Positions 28,601 through 40,983 of a DNA stretch of 64,000 bases are shown here, piece after piece. The notes beneath the pieces were generated by a model. That model made no database searches and was not told the DNA's origin. It was given only the letters and a program-made list of their open reading frames with translations. This DNA comes from Cordia subcordata (taxonomy: Eukaryota > Streptophyta > Magnoliopsida > Boraginales > Cordiaceae). Within the stretch, counting starts at the first letter, position 1; each line of letters opens with the position of its first letter. The translations under genes were made by a program, and so were the position numbers. The stretch is taken from NCBI GenBank assembly GCA_028554755.1, contig JAPTOF010000003.1, positions 24,468,001-24,532,000 on the forward strand. Direction: 5' to 3'.

Positions 28601-31600
28601 CATGTTTTGGATATGCCTGATATTCTGACTGCACCTCAATTATGGACATATGAAACAAATGAATTGTGTTATTGCCTTGATTTTTGACTTTTTCTGCCTC
28701 TATAATTGATTATACAGTTAGCAGTGTTGGCTGGAGATTTCTTGCTCTCCAGAGCTTGTGTTGCACTCGCCTCTTTGAAGAACACAGAGGTATATGTCAT
28801 CGTCCTCATTCTTTGCATGTGTGCCTCCTTCCTTTGTTTTTAGATACCTTGTAATGTCTATGCCATCATTGATCAAGAAGGATATAAACAAGGGAGGCTT
28901 ATTGTAGTCAAATATCAAAGCCATCCATGAGTTGTGATTATTTGTGCATGTCATATCAAGGGTTTCTATTTTGACTACTTGATTCAATCAATAGAAAAAT
29001 AGAGAGCAGGAAAGTGCATGTGCAAGTTTTTGTTTGCCCCTAACCTTAAGGGAAAATGTAAATAACAATTCCAGAGTGATGGCTTTCAGCTGAGACAGCA
29101 TGAACATGGACATGGTAATCTGTAAGGAACGGGAAAGATAGTGTAAGGACACAGCGAGCATAAATATATATAGAAATTATTACATAATCAGTGAACATAG
29201 TAATTAGAATCTAAAATGCTGATTCCGTGGACTTGTATGGCAAAACTTCTTCAAAATGAAAAGTAAAAGACCTTTTTCTTTTGAACAGGCTGTGTCACTT
29301 TTTACAGGTTTCTTAACAACTTCCATTATTAACCTCTTTGCGCTGGTCCCTCACTTTTACAGGTTGTGTCACTACTGGCGAAAGTTTTGGAACATCTTGT
29401 TACAGGCGAGACCATGCAAATGACCACCACTCCTGAGAATCGTCTCAAGTATGCTCCTTCTTGATAGCATTTCTGTCAGCTTTTATGCTTTTCATTTCTA
29501 TGTGCTGTTATATCAACTTGCCGAATCACGTGGACATAATTAGAAATGGGTTCGGAGGTCTGGTTAATATTTCCTGTTTTCACTTCTGCTGCCTCAGTTG
29601 GCAAGATAAATCTAAGAAAGTTTTGAAGTATCAGCAGATTTGCTGCACCTGCGGAAGGGATGTACTAATGAAATTATTTACTTTTCCACCATCCTCATCT
29701 TGTGCCCCTTAAATGAAAAGTAGAAAAACAGAATCATGTTGCCACAAGTGGGGTCTGTGGTTCGGATTCATCGTGGTTTGCTTTTATGACAGCTCATTAG
29801 TTATTATGTGGCTTATTCAATCTCCTTGATTCTTTTTCTCTTTGCAGCATGGAGTACTATATGCAAAAGACATATTGTAAGACAGCATCGTTGATTGCAA
29901 ACAGCTGCAAGTCAATTGCTCTTCTTGCCGGGCATACAACAGAAGTTGCAATGCTAGCTTACGAGTATGGAAAGAATCTGGTCAGTATTCTCATCAGCTT
30001 TGTCAGTAACTATCTAGAATCCTATATTTGTCCAAATGAAGATTGTACTTGTTTGTTATAATGAACTTGATCTATTATCTCTCCAGTAATTGTGTTCTTT
30101 TGCAATGAGTGTTTGTAACAAATCACAAGGTACTATGAAGTTTCGTAAAGTGGACATCATGTGTACTCTTAACTTCATAACCAAATTTTATGTCAAGTCC
30201 ACCTCATCTTCACTCTGCTGTTAAACATTTCATGAGATTTTCTTGATGTTTTAATGGTTCTGAGCTGATCAAATCATAAAGTTTATTTTGGTATTTCGAA
30301 TATTATCTATTTTGTTCGCTAAAATGTGGTTCTCAGAAGATAGTGTTCTCATTAGAAAGTACTTTTTCTCCTGTCCACATAATTAGAGATTGCTTGTGCA
30401 AATTTTTAGTGCTACTAATTTCACTTTTTACAAGTTGTTCCTATATAAAGAAGTATCTTCTATGGAACCCTTCCATTTTTCATGCACTCAGACATCAGTC
30501 GTTATGGCATCGCCTCTTTCCCAAACAACACCAACACAACACCCCCCCCCCCCGGGTGCGCGAGCGCGAGCCTGTGGGCACATTGAAGTGCTGATGTGGC
30601 CTTTGATGGAGCACATCAATGTTCTTCATTTTATCTTGATTACCTGTGCCTTATACCTTGATTGTTCAGGCTTTATACAGGTTCCAAGTGTTAATTGTGA
30701 ATTCATTAGGGGAAGTACTGTTGAATGTGGCACTTTGCGTATATAATTGTAGGTTATATTCCATTTCGAGGACATCATAATGCCGAAAATTTGCAATTCC
30801 TATTTGTGAATTTGACACTTGCATTATGGTAAAATTGTTGCTTATTCAGAAGAATTATAAAAAGAAAAATAAAGAAGAAACACAAGATGCTTCACTTTGA
30901 GATTACAGCAGCACCCAATGGCATCATCTCTTTCCACCGTTCTGGTGATCTACCTTGTCATTTGATTAAAATTGACATTGGGTTCAACTCTTAGAAACTT
31001 GTTGCCTCAGCTAAGAATACTGCTTTGCATATTCAGTAGTTTGTACCTATTATTTAATTTTAAGGTCTTATAAGTTCTTGTCTGGGTGTTTGTTATGTGT
31101 GGACAGGGATTGGCATTTCAGTTGATAGATGATGTTCTTGATTTCACTGGCACCTCAGCTTCCCTTGGGAAGGGCTCATTGTCTGACATTCGCCATGTAA
31201 GACATGTATTTTTTGTGTGTGAGTGTGTGTTTTTTTATCATCATATGTAATGACGCAAAAATATGTACTTATTGACCTAAGCATAGTAATAGAGTTGCTG
31301 GCATATCAAAATGTTTGCTTGCTTTTTGGTATATGTCTTTGTAAATCTTGCACAATTTTGGTTGGAGGCTTGATACCTTAGCACCTTTGGAAGTGCAAAT
31401 TTCCATTCCATCTGAATGCATGTGATGCAGTTTTATATCTTTATAAATATTTAGTGCTTTTAATTCAACAAAAACACTCTTCACTAAATCCAAACATTTT
31501 CCTACTGATGTTTAATTTATTTTTCTCCTCCTGAAAAGATCTATATACACTTCATCCATAAGCTAAACTCTCCAACTCCTACCATTGTAAAATTGATATT

Positions 31601-33026
31601 TTGTTCTAATGGACATGGTGTTTAAGTTGAAAGTTCAATGCTAATATTCAAAGATAAGTGAGCTAGATGTTTGAAATGCTCTTCTGCATTTGAAAATAAT
31701 TAAGTCACCAGTGCTAGATTGTATGTTATTAATTTCAAAAGGAAATGGTATTTCCAAGATGGGCTCTTCTATTTTACGGAAGTGGATTTTAGTTCAATGG
31801 CTTTAGATAAAAGCACCACCACCCAGCACACCCCCTTCCCTGTTCCTGGCAATTAGCTGTGGAATGAGGAGCATTTAGAGCCTGTTATACTTCATGAAGC
31901 TTATACATCTCCTAAGCTATGTGTTACTACAGAATCTGTCTTTCCAGACCCCTGAAATTTTTGAAGAGCCCAATTCGTTTGAATTTGAGTCCATCCAAAT
32001 GCATCTATGTATCTTGCTTAACATTGCTTACAATGGCTAGTTTTGATTTAATTTCTCTTGATTGCATGTTGAATTGCCTGTATGATAATTTCAACTACTT
32101 TCATCATTTACATGTGTATTTATTCAATTATTTATTCTTTTCCAGGGCATTATTACTGCTCCGGTATTGTTTGCTATTGAGGAGTTTCCTGAATTGCGTT
32201 CTATTGTTGATCAGGGGTTTGATAAGCTTGCAAATATTGAGATTGTAAGTTTCTAACCCAGACCAGTAATGAATGTGCTCGCATTTATAATGTACTGACC
32301 TTGATCTTCCTATGTGGCTAGTTTTCCTTGTTGTATATGGTTCGTGTGTCTTTCATTCTCAGCTAGTTTATGCATGAGCTTTTGAGATCGATTTTGGGTC
32401 AGAATTAAATTTTGTAGGATTTTCAAAAGTCTGCAAGGGACATGGACATGTATTAGATAGTAAGGATCAGCATGTTAACAAGTCCTTTTGACCGTCTTAG
32501 CTTCTACTGCAAGGACAACCGGCAATCCATTTTCATTCTCCTGACCCATTCTGCTAGACAGACTAACAGAGTGATTCTGGAAGATTCTATGTAGAACATA
32601 TTTTTAGCCCTGCTGCAAATGTACCTTTCACAGTGCAACTACAAATTTATTTGTACGCTAGTTTCCTTTTTTTGATGTATATTGTTTTGCTTAGTACATC
32701 TACTAGTACCCTTTGAATTATTCTGAATTTGCTTTATTAGGTTTTTTGGCGTTTCAGCTTTCTGTTTTTCGCGATGGTAATTTTTCCTGTATTTCTTTAG
32801 CTCTGCCATAAGTGGTTGTTACTGACTGGACATGGAAATCTTGCAGGCTCTTGACTACCTGGGTAGAAGTCGTGGAATTCAGAGAACGAGAGAGTTGGCA
32901 ACAAAGCATGCTAACCTTGCATCAGCTGCCATCAATTCTCTGCCGGAGAGTGATGATGAAGATGTTAGAATATCAAGGCGGGCGCTTATAGAACTAACTC
33001 AGAGAGTCATAACAAGAACAAAGTGA
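22669..33026 (+). CDS. SPS3: Solanesyl/polyprenyl diphosphate synthase, mitochondrial type, 419 aa
   Basis: A trans-long-chain prenyltransferase that extends an allylic diphosphate with IPP, making the ubiquinone side chain. The Arabidopsis counterpart At2g34630 has been called SPS3, PPS and earlier GPS1. Exons: 22669-22803, 25829-25921, 26349-26429, 26526-26597, 27674-27805, 28135-28221, 28718-28789, 29363-29448, 29848-29980, 31107-31196, 32146-32244, 32847-33026; 1260 nt, in frame. Residues 1-45 are Arg/Ser-rich and acid-poor, like a presequence. The first Asp-rich motif is HDDVLDDAETRRG (177-189), with Ala and Ser at -5 and -4, small residues that fit a long-chain product. The second is QLIDDVLD (302-309). 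GKRFRPT and the C-terminal ALIELTQRVITR complete the family pattern. Exon 2 is set by frame: only the acceptor at 25828 keeps phase. Intron 1 (3 kb) carries a tandem repeat. Confidence 0.95.
23199..23815 (+). repeat. Six-copy ~116-bp tandem repeat in intron 1 of the synthase gene
   Basis: The word AGGCTTCTGCAAATAGCA and variants begins copies at about 23199, 23314, 23411, 23527, 23643 and 23760, spaced 115, 97, 116, 116 and 117 bp. Other shared words per unit are TTTGGGGAAGGTA, TTGAAACTGAAGT, TTTATTTAACGGTTAG and TTAGCTGTGCC. Copies are diverged by substitutions and small gaps, so the array is old. It has no coding frame. Confidence 0.85.
24947..24986. repeat. (CATA)n microsatellite in the synthase intron 1
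   Basis: About ten CATA units, followed by CACACATATATATA and TGTGTATG variants to about 25026. Confidence 0.95.
30541..30554. repeat. C homopolymer next to a GC-rich patch, synthase intron 9
   Basis: A run of about 13 C followed by GGGTGCGCGAGCGCGAGCC, in otherwise AT-rich intron. Homopolymer length may be a sequencing artefact. Confidence 0.8.
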
Positions 33027-34315
33027 GGAAACTTGGGGGTTACATTTTAATAGGTGGACGAAAATTTTGTTGTTCTATTAATGTTACTGTAGCACAAGGG
33101 ACAACATTCCCTTAATTAATCCATCATTCTTTCCTGTTTTTCCATTGTTTCCTGTCAATAATTATGGTCCGAGGAAAGCCCTTATAGGAATAGCCAAACC
33201 CAAACACACAAAACCAAGTATTCTCCAACTGAGTGGGGACTGTTGTGTGGAGTAAAGCTTAGGCAGGAACTCTTGTTTTTTCCTTTTTGCTTTTGTTTAT
33301 AAAGAGCATCGGATCATAGGTAGGATCATATTGGATTTATCCACGAATGCTATGGAAGATTTATGGCATCGAAGCAAAGCTGTACTTGAGGTTGTTTTCA
33401 TTACTTGCTTAGCCTTGTGGGAATCTAACTTAAAGCAAATATTGTTGTTGCATCAATACTTGGGCTCAAACCTATATAACTAAATGCACAGGGAAATGAG
33501 CATTTTTAATGTCCTTATTCACGATTGATAGTCGATTTTTGCATTCGACGTAATGACGAAAGCAAATACATAACTTTCAAAATTTAATTCTCAATCAATT
33601 TTTAATATTAATCATATTTTTATGAGAGATCTTTACTAATTAAATGAAATGTTTAAATTATTTATGAGATTTTCAATAATTACATAAAATACTTGAATTG
33701 AAAAATTAAAATAAGAAAACGATGGTTTTTGAATATAATGTGGCTCTCCATCATGCTGCTCAAGAGCTTTCTGAATTCTTTCACTTAACTTGGCACTCCC
33801 TATTGCAGTTTGCAAGCAACTTGGCACTCCCAGAGGACACCATTTCGTGGTTAAAGGGAGTGCCTCCTGTGTAGTGCACTGAGGCAGTTGAGGAAGAGAA
33901 AATTTGTTCGCAATTGGTAAGTTATGTACCGCTTTTCCTTGCAGCAACACAAAATATTTTAAATCAACAAAATTCCATTTGAACATCATACGAAAATCTT
34001 AAAATTTTATCCCAGACTCCTTTAACAAGTTAAGTTAAAATTAAGTTAAGGGTTCAGGGTTTAGGTAAAGTAGAAAAAAAAAGAAAAAGAAAAAAGAATG
34101 AATAGTAAAATAAAATCTATTTATAACATCTTAAAAATAACTAATTAATATAAATCAAGTCAATCACTCATTAATAAATTAACAAAGTGATTTAAAATTA
34201 GGCAAATTCTGAATGAATAAGAATTTATATAGAAAATAAAAAAGAAAATAATGATAGAATTTATATATATTGATAAATTAGTATGTTGAGCCGCGCAGTG
34301 TCGAGATTATTATAT
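33027..34315. other. Downstream of the synthase gene; one isolated ORF
   Basis: The first few hundred bases are probably the 3' UTR. A minus-strand frame of 117 codons (33636-33989) overlaps a locally less AT-rich island. Its N-terminal half looks protein-like but I do not recognise it. The word AACTTGGCACTCCC occurs twice (about 33786 and 33818). No gene call is made. Confidence 0.4.
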
Positions 34316-34870
34316 TGTAGGTGCAAATATCTGAAGAGGGGGAGGTGAATTAAGATATAATTACTAATTTTCGTTTTTAAAATTTATCAGAAAATCAACA
34401 ATTTCTTTCAAGTAATATATCAAACACAACATAAGCAATTTAAGCAAGTATGATAATAAAAGTATAAGGAGATGAGAGACAAATGATTTAAGATGGTTCG
34501 GCCAAGTCTACGTCCACCATCTAAAGATGGTCCCCTTAGAACTTCAACAATTTTAACTTGAAACACATTTTTACTCTATGTGTGCATTCATTTGTGCCTA
34601 TGTGAAATCAAATATGCAAGAGTTTAAAAAATTGTTCAAACAATGAAGAGAAAAGTTTGAGCCAAACATATACAATATTTAGGCATTTCACAAAAGAGCA
34701 GGAAGGAAAAGAACGCCCGGTATCCTCTATGACATCTATTATTCTCCTTATGCCTTTTTATCTTTTTGTTCTTCAAATAATACATTTTGCACATCTTCTT
34801 CCATCTTTCAAAGTATCTACTTACATTTAAGCACTTATTTTCACAAGATGCATTTAGTCAAATAATGCAT
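34316..34870 (-). mobile_element. Truncated LTR related to the solo LTR at 5.5-7.1 kb
   Basis: Read on the minus strand, the segment ends TTAATTCACCTCCCCCTCTT...CCTACA. It also carries CTAAGGGGACCATCTTTAG and GGCCGAACCATCTT, matching the 3' part of the solo LTR (CTTAATTCACCTCCCC, CCTAAGGGAAGCATC, AGCCGAACCATTT). Only the 3' portion is recognisable; the left limit near 34870 is approximate. Confidence 0.55.
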
Positions 34871-36312
34871 ATAAATTTTCATTATCAAAATTAATAGCGA
34901 ATATTTAGCTAATAATTATTTATTTTTAGATTTTATGTTTTAAGTAATTTAGATGATAATATGGTTAAATGTGAATTAGTTTTATAGATAAAGAAGTTAA
35001 TAATGTATTGAATTTATATTTTCTATTTTATAAAATATTCATGAGATTTAGAATAAAAATTTAAAAGTCTAAAAATCAATTTGTTTTTGAATTTTCTTTT
35101 ATTAATTATATAAATAATAACATAATAAAAACATAAAAAAGTAATCAGATGTTATTGCATAATATTCGACCCAAACACTAAAGAAAGAAAGAAATACTCA
35201 TCCCACATACAAAAAGGGGAAAAACAGTTCACGTAATACCTCAATTTCTCAAAATTTTAAAGAATAATATACTTGCCGCTGTTAAAACATTGAAAAAAGG
35301 AAGGAAATTTATGGATTTCTATGTAACATTGAGGTTAGAAGTTAAAAGATTAGTTTCTCTTTTTAATTTTTTTAATCAATTTATCATTTGTAAAAAATAA
35401 CTATCAAAAAATAAATAAAATTAAAGAAATAAAGAAACAATCAAGGATGCCTGTGGTACTTTACCCAAGCAAATTAAAAAATGGACAAACATTCAACCTT
35501 AGCAATAAAATTAAAAAAAAATAGTACACTAATTTTCTAAAAAAAATTAAAATGATTGAGTGGGTGATACATGGCACCCCATTCAACCATTTTTACATAT
35601 ATAAAGACTAGCAATTATACCCATTCTATGCATGAATTCTAACATTTATGACCAATTCTAACTCTTGTTATACTTCTTTTGCAACTACTATTAGAAAGCT
35701 TATTAGATAAAATTATTCAGATGAATTAATAATAAGAAATATGATAATCTTTATCTATTTCTTATTAATAAAACATAAATTGAAGAAAGAAAAAGATAAC
35801 AACTAACCTCAGAATTTGAAAATTGCATTTCCAAACTAAAGAATTTTACTAATTACTTTAACTTGAAATTGACAATGCCTATCCTTTTAACATGCATGTA
35901 AAAAGAAAATTGATCTGTAACTTGGTTTTTGATATGTTAGTAACATATGTATAATTTTTACATAGATTTTTTTCCTTCACTTTGATGATCATATTCATGA
36001 ATAATAATTCATATACATAGTATCTCTTCTTGAGCTAAAGTTAGCATCATGCGTTTAGTATTTGATATTAATTTGTTTGGTTAAATGAATTCTATTCTTC
36101 AATTAATATTAGCATGGTATACATTGTATCTGATATATGCACAATATATTGTATCGCATTAAAAAATTAATAATATTTTAGTATAATTAAAGCTTTTACT
36201 CATTTGAAGAGTTGACGTGTCAAACTCCATGTATATATAGCATTTAGTATATTTTCCACAGGTTCTAATATGTTTTCAATTATAAGTTCCAAAGTTAGTT
36301 GTACTTCATTTT

Positions 36313-36314
<2 letters not shown>

Positions 36315-36362
<48 letters not shown>
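36315..36362. repeat. (TA)n(CA)n microsatellite
   Basis: About 17 TA units then about 7 CA units. Confidence 0.95.
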
Positions 36363-36363
<1 letters not shown>

Positions 36364-37008
36364 TAGCACACACTAGCATTTAGTTTCGTGCTACTCACAG
36401 GTTCTAATACGTTTCTATAATAAGTTCCAAATTTAGTTGTACTTTATTTTTAAGTAATATTGGAAATTACTTGATTAAATTGTTATAATAAATTAAAAAA
36501 AAGAACTATTAACACTATTTATTAACTAAATTTTTATTTACCATTTACAGATAAAGAAAATTGTTAACTTGCCTTAAAATTTAGAAATTGTATATCCAAA
36601 CAAATGAATTTTACTTACAGCTATAATTTGAATCAGACAATATCTCATAACTATTTCAAGATCTATTACTATTCATATATAAAGTAAGAGTCTATTGTAG
36701 TTCTTATAGAAGTTTTTTTCCTCACCACTTTAACGATAATATTCATAAATGATATCACATACATAGTATCTGGGATTGAATTAAATTTTGCACCACGTAT
36801 ATAATAGTTAATATTAATACATTTGATTAATTGTATTATGCTATCTAATTAAGATTAACACGATATAATTGGATTTGAAATAAGTCCCATACATTGTATA
36901 AAATTTAATAATATCTAATAAAATTTAATATATTTTTGAGTTGATGTGTTAAGCTTTCATCTATCTAAAAAATTGACTTATTACTCTTATGTAACTCTTT
37001 TAACTTTG

Positions 37009-37012
<4 letters not shown>

Positions 37013-37040
<28 letters not shown>
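37013..37040. repeat. (TA)n microsatellite
   Basis: About 13 TA units, followed by ATAGATATAGATATAGATAG. Confidence 0.9.
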
Positions 37041-37041
<1 letters not shown>

Positions 37042-38083
37042 TCTAGATAGATATAGATATAGATAGATTATGTTGGTAATGCAAAATGCAATTATTGTGA
37101 AAACCCTTTCATATCATCTTCTTTGTGAAGGTATAGAAAAGGATGGAGTTCTTGTTTTGATTTTAAAAAGAAAAAAGAGGACTTGAGTATTCTATGTTTG
37201 GATTTGGAAGGATTAAAAAAGAGAAGGGATAAAAGGACAAAGATTAGGGATAAGAGAAACTTTACAAGTTAACTTTTTTTGTTCTTTTCTTTTCCTTTTA
37301 CTTTTTTCGGTATGGCGATTTCTTATCTCTCCTTTTCTTTTCCTTTAAAATGCAAATCCAAATAGGATGTTAAAATCTTAAATCGCTTTGGTTTAAACTG
37401 TTCGTTGGCTTGCCTATAGAATATATTGTTTTTGTTAATGCAAAAACTACACCACAGATTATAAAATGTGTATGGAATTTTAAATTACCCGCTATTTTTA
37501 AAAATTTCTTTTAGTATCAAACTATCAACTAAGCAAAATGTTTGAACCACCCTGTCAAAAGAATTCCTGATAAATTTTGTATAAGCTGGTTGAGTTGACA
37601 TTCATATTTTTCATGCAATTGAACTCTACTTAATCACCTTCACACCACTAGTAGCAACAAGAGCACTAGAACATGCAGCAGAAGATTACACCTGAAAAAC
37701 CAAACACACAATAGTATAAAACCACCAGGAAAATACAAATGTGATGTACAGAAGAACACTAAAATTTCAAGCTCTCCTTCCATTTTTACATCTTTTCTCC
37801 TTCCCAACCCGTCCATCAGATCCTAGTGCTTCTTTTCCATAGAATACTCATGGATTTGTTTGTTTGTCTATTGATTAAACAAGAAATATACATCTGTTAC
37901 CCTTCAAACCACTGAATTATAAGCACTGACAACCTTCAATGAAGCACTGTCAGATAAGATCTGACTCTGAACCTTTTGTCCAATTGTATTTGCTTTGTGT
38001 ATTTGCTTCATCAGATCAAGATGTTGAACATTCATTCCCCCCCTTGAACTCGTAGCACTATTTTCCGAGTAATCCTTCCGCGT

Positions 38084-40716
38084 CTAGAAGACATCTTGGT
38101 TGATGAATGCAGCCCATGCCTCCTGCAAGTGAATTACTAAATCATATTGCACAGAAATAATCACAAAACTGTCTGAAGTGTTTAAGTTTGATTGTACATA
38201 TTAATTCAATCTTTCTTAGTTGTCTGTGATATTGGGTTAAGGTGTCAGATTTCACATGGCTTCTAGCATCAGCGGCACTACAAAAAAACCACTATACCTG
38301 GAGGATTGAAAATGCCTTTTCTGCAACACATTTTTGTGGAAGTGTTGACCCTCTTTGTTGCAGTTTGTCAGGATGCAGGCAAAGTCTTGCCTTCTGATAA
38401 GCTTTCTTCACATGGGAGCTTTCGATTAGACTTGCTAAAGGGACTGGTATCCAGCCACTATTGGGCCACAGGATCTGAATTTAGTGCAAGAAAATTGATT
38501 GTGTTATTATGCAGAGTCAAGATATTTGTTCAAGCGTAACAAAGTATAAAATGTAAAAATTGATCTTACGTGATGCAGAGTCGAGAGCAGCAACCTGATA
38601 TCAGCTTCCTTGCCAGTTGACCATAGTCTCACATTTTCATCCAATAGTTCCATCTCCATCTACACATACATTAGAATAAGTGATGGAAGCTGCAGGTATT
38701 GAGATGAACCATGTAAAGATGTTACATTAAGCCACTAACACCTGTTGTTTTCAGTGAATTACCTCTGACGCTTTGGTTGATCGGTGCCCATCTATCTTCT
38801 GCCGCTCAGGAATCTGTTGTTCTCTGCGAACCATTTCTGCGAAATGTCCATTTCAAGAAGAATGAATTAAAAGGATATCATCTTTAGATAAGACCGTTAC
38901 TATGATTTACTTCAGATCAATGAATAAGAAGAAGAGGGAAAGAAGAAAGGCACCTCCTGCTTCAGCAAACTGCTCCTGCGCCTTCCCATTATGGTTTGCG
39001 CTACAAGTATCTCCAGAACGATGCTTCTGAAACTTCTCTTTTGCCCATGCTATTGCTTCATCGACACCAATTGCATCATCCGTTCCTTCTCTGTTGTCAG
39101 AACTGATCTCAATGACGTAAGAGTCCATAACTTCATCTTCTTCTTCTTGCTCCATGCTTTGGTCTTGCATCATCTCATCCTGAGTTTTACCTGCCACATC
39201 CTCCGGGTCCAGACAAACCGAAGATACTGCAGAGGAAGGCGAGTTGGGTACAAACTCATCTGCAGATGCTTTCGCAATGCCACAAGAATTCGGCTCAAGA
39301 CTAATAATAGATTCAGGGGATGAATTTCCTGGACAAATTCCCAAGTGAAAGCTTCTGAAGTCCTCATTGTAGTCATTTCCGGCTTGGTAAGCAGGATTGT
39401 TCCCCAAAAATGGTCCCTGTTGCCTTTGCTGCTCCTCCTGCAACACTCTTGTGGAACCCCATCTACTGGGAATGTTTATTGGCCTGAAAAGGAGCCAACC
39501 CTGGTATTAAGTTGCTGCACAACTAGACATCCACCTAGTGTTGGAAGAAATTTTCTCTCTTCCAAACAATATCATTTGAATCTTGAAGACAAAAAATCTA
39601 CAATCACGAGATTAGGAGGGTCGCCAACAGCTTGTAAAACAAAAGGCGAGAAGAGCTGGGTGACTCTTTCACACCGGTTTGATACTAACCAAAGACACTT
39701 TGACGAGTATTGATTAGTAAAAAAGTATGTAAGATAGTGCTTTAAGAAAAGTAGAAGAACAACGGAGTGTCTTTAACTAGCACCACAATGGTGTCAAAGA
39801 TTCGCCCCACTCTTCTCACTTTCTATTTGCACGTTGGTGTCCCTCCTAATCTCATGATTCAAATCCTTTGAATAAACATAATTCAAGAATTCCAACAAAG
39901 AGTATTAAAACGGTCTCTTACAAAATTATTAGCACAGTGTTATATAAATTTTCATACAAATCCAAACCTTCTCAAAACTCTACAACGGAACATTTCATAT
40001 ACTACCATCAAGTAACATCGTCTAAACTGTGAGAATTACGCATCCATTCATTTAGCAAACAATAAAATGATTAACGTACAGACAATAAAATGATCTCCGA
40101 GGGTAATTTTGTAAATGAACATAAACAGACAAAATACTAATCAGTTACCATGCAACAACATTAATCTGTACCTGAGCCTGGAGGCGAACAATGAGACGTC
40201 GTCGTCTCGGCCTCCGCCACCGCTGACAGCCACCTGGAGAGGGCTGAGCTCCTCCGAACTCAAAGCCGATGACGAGCTCGCCTTTGACTTTGACCCTGAC
40301 CTCGTCCTCGACCTCCTCACCTCCTCCTCATCCCACCCAAATATATCACTGTAAAACCCCTGATCACATCTCCGGCCACCCTTCCCCGCCGGAATCTTGA
40401 ACTCCGGCAAGCTCCGACCGTTCCCGGCTACCTTCCCTGCGGGTCCCACATTTTCCGGCTGCACAAAAATCTCTTGGTATAACGATGATCTTGAGAAGCT
40501 GTTGCAGCCTGAGAACTGGCGGGCCATGACGATGCGAGGGGGGCCTCCAAAGACGTCGTTGAAGTCTTCCGGGTCGAGTAAAATGTTTTCAGGCTCGCCA
40601 GAGATGTTTCTCCGGCGGTGAGAGATGTCTTCAGTGGAACGCCGGCGGGGGTGGTTGAGTTGTGGAGCTGCAACTGTTGAAGGCATTCCCATTCTCATTC
40701 TCCATGACTCGTCCAT
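38084..40716 (-). CDS. J-domain (auxilin-like) protein, 484 aa
   Basis: A DnaJ-domain cochaperone with the J domain at the C-terminus, like plant auxilin-like proteins and JAC1. Such proteins recruit Hsp70, and JAC1 acts in chloroplast movement. Exons in transcript order: 40716-40172, 39483-38954, 38836-38763, 38659-38570, 38474-38298, 38122-38084; 1455 nt, in frame. Residues 1-350 are low in predicted order with short conserved words (DFNDVFGGPPR, SLYQEIF, GFYSDIFGWDEE) and an acidic stretch (EQEEEDEVMDSYVIEISSD). The J domain holds WPNSGWIPVPL (416-426), KKAYQKARLCLHPDKLQQ with HPD at 447-449, and a closing EAWAAFINQDVF. The last exon codes for only 12 residues. I recall Arabidopsis At1g30280 as the likely orthologue. 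The substrate is unknown. Confidence 0.92.
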
Positions 40717-40983
40717 TTTCCGGCGCCAAAAGTCTAGCCTCGCCGGTATGATCGCCGGATAATGTGTTGAAGATTGAAGAATGTGAGTGAGCAGTAACTA
40801 AGATGCTATGATGGCAGCTCTTTTAAGTACGTTGTCCAGCTTAAAAGGAGCTTTTTAAGGAAGAAAACAAGTCACTAATATTATTACCTTTTTTTCAGGC
40901 CACTGGTAACCAAAATACGTTAACTATAGCTTTTTTTGTAATTATTATTACAGAAAAGAAACATAAGGATGCTTTACTAACTT

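Larger units (their letters stand above)
34871..38083. other. Gene-free AT-rich region with Helitron-like and duplicated DNA
   Basis: No coding region is visible. It holds a Helitron-like 3' end at about 35608 (minus strand), two diverged direct copies of a ~500-bp segment (about 35775-36240 and 36550-36990), and (TA)n microsatellites at 36315-36362 and 37013-37040. The last 400 bases before 38084 should include the 3' UTR of the J-domain gene. Confidence 0.5.

Noticed and set aside
31919..32248. 109-codon plus-strand ORF
   Set aside because: Overlaps synthase exon 11 in another frame; the exon is supported by family match.
39345..39713. 122-codon plus-strand ORF
   Set aside because: Antisense to exon 2 of the J-domain gene, whose own frame is supported by splicing and conserved motifs.
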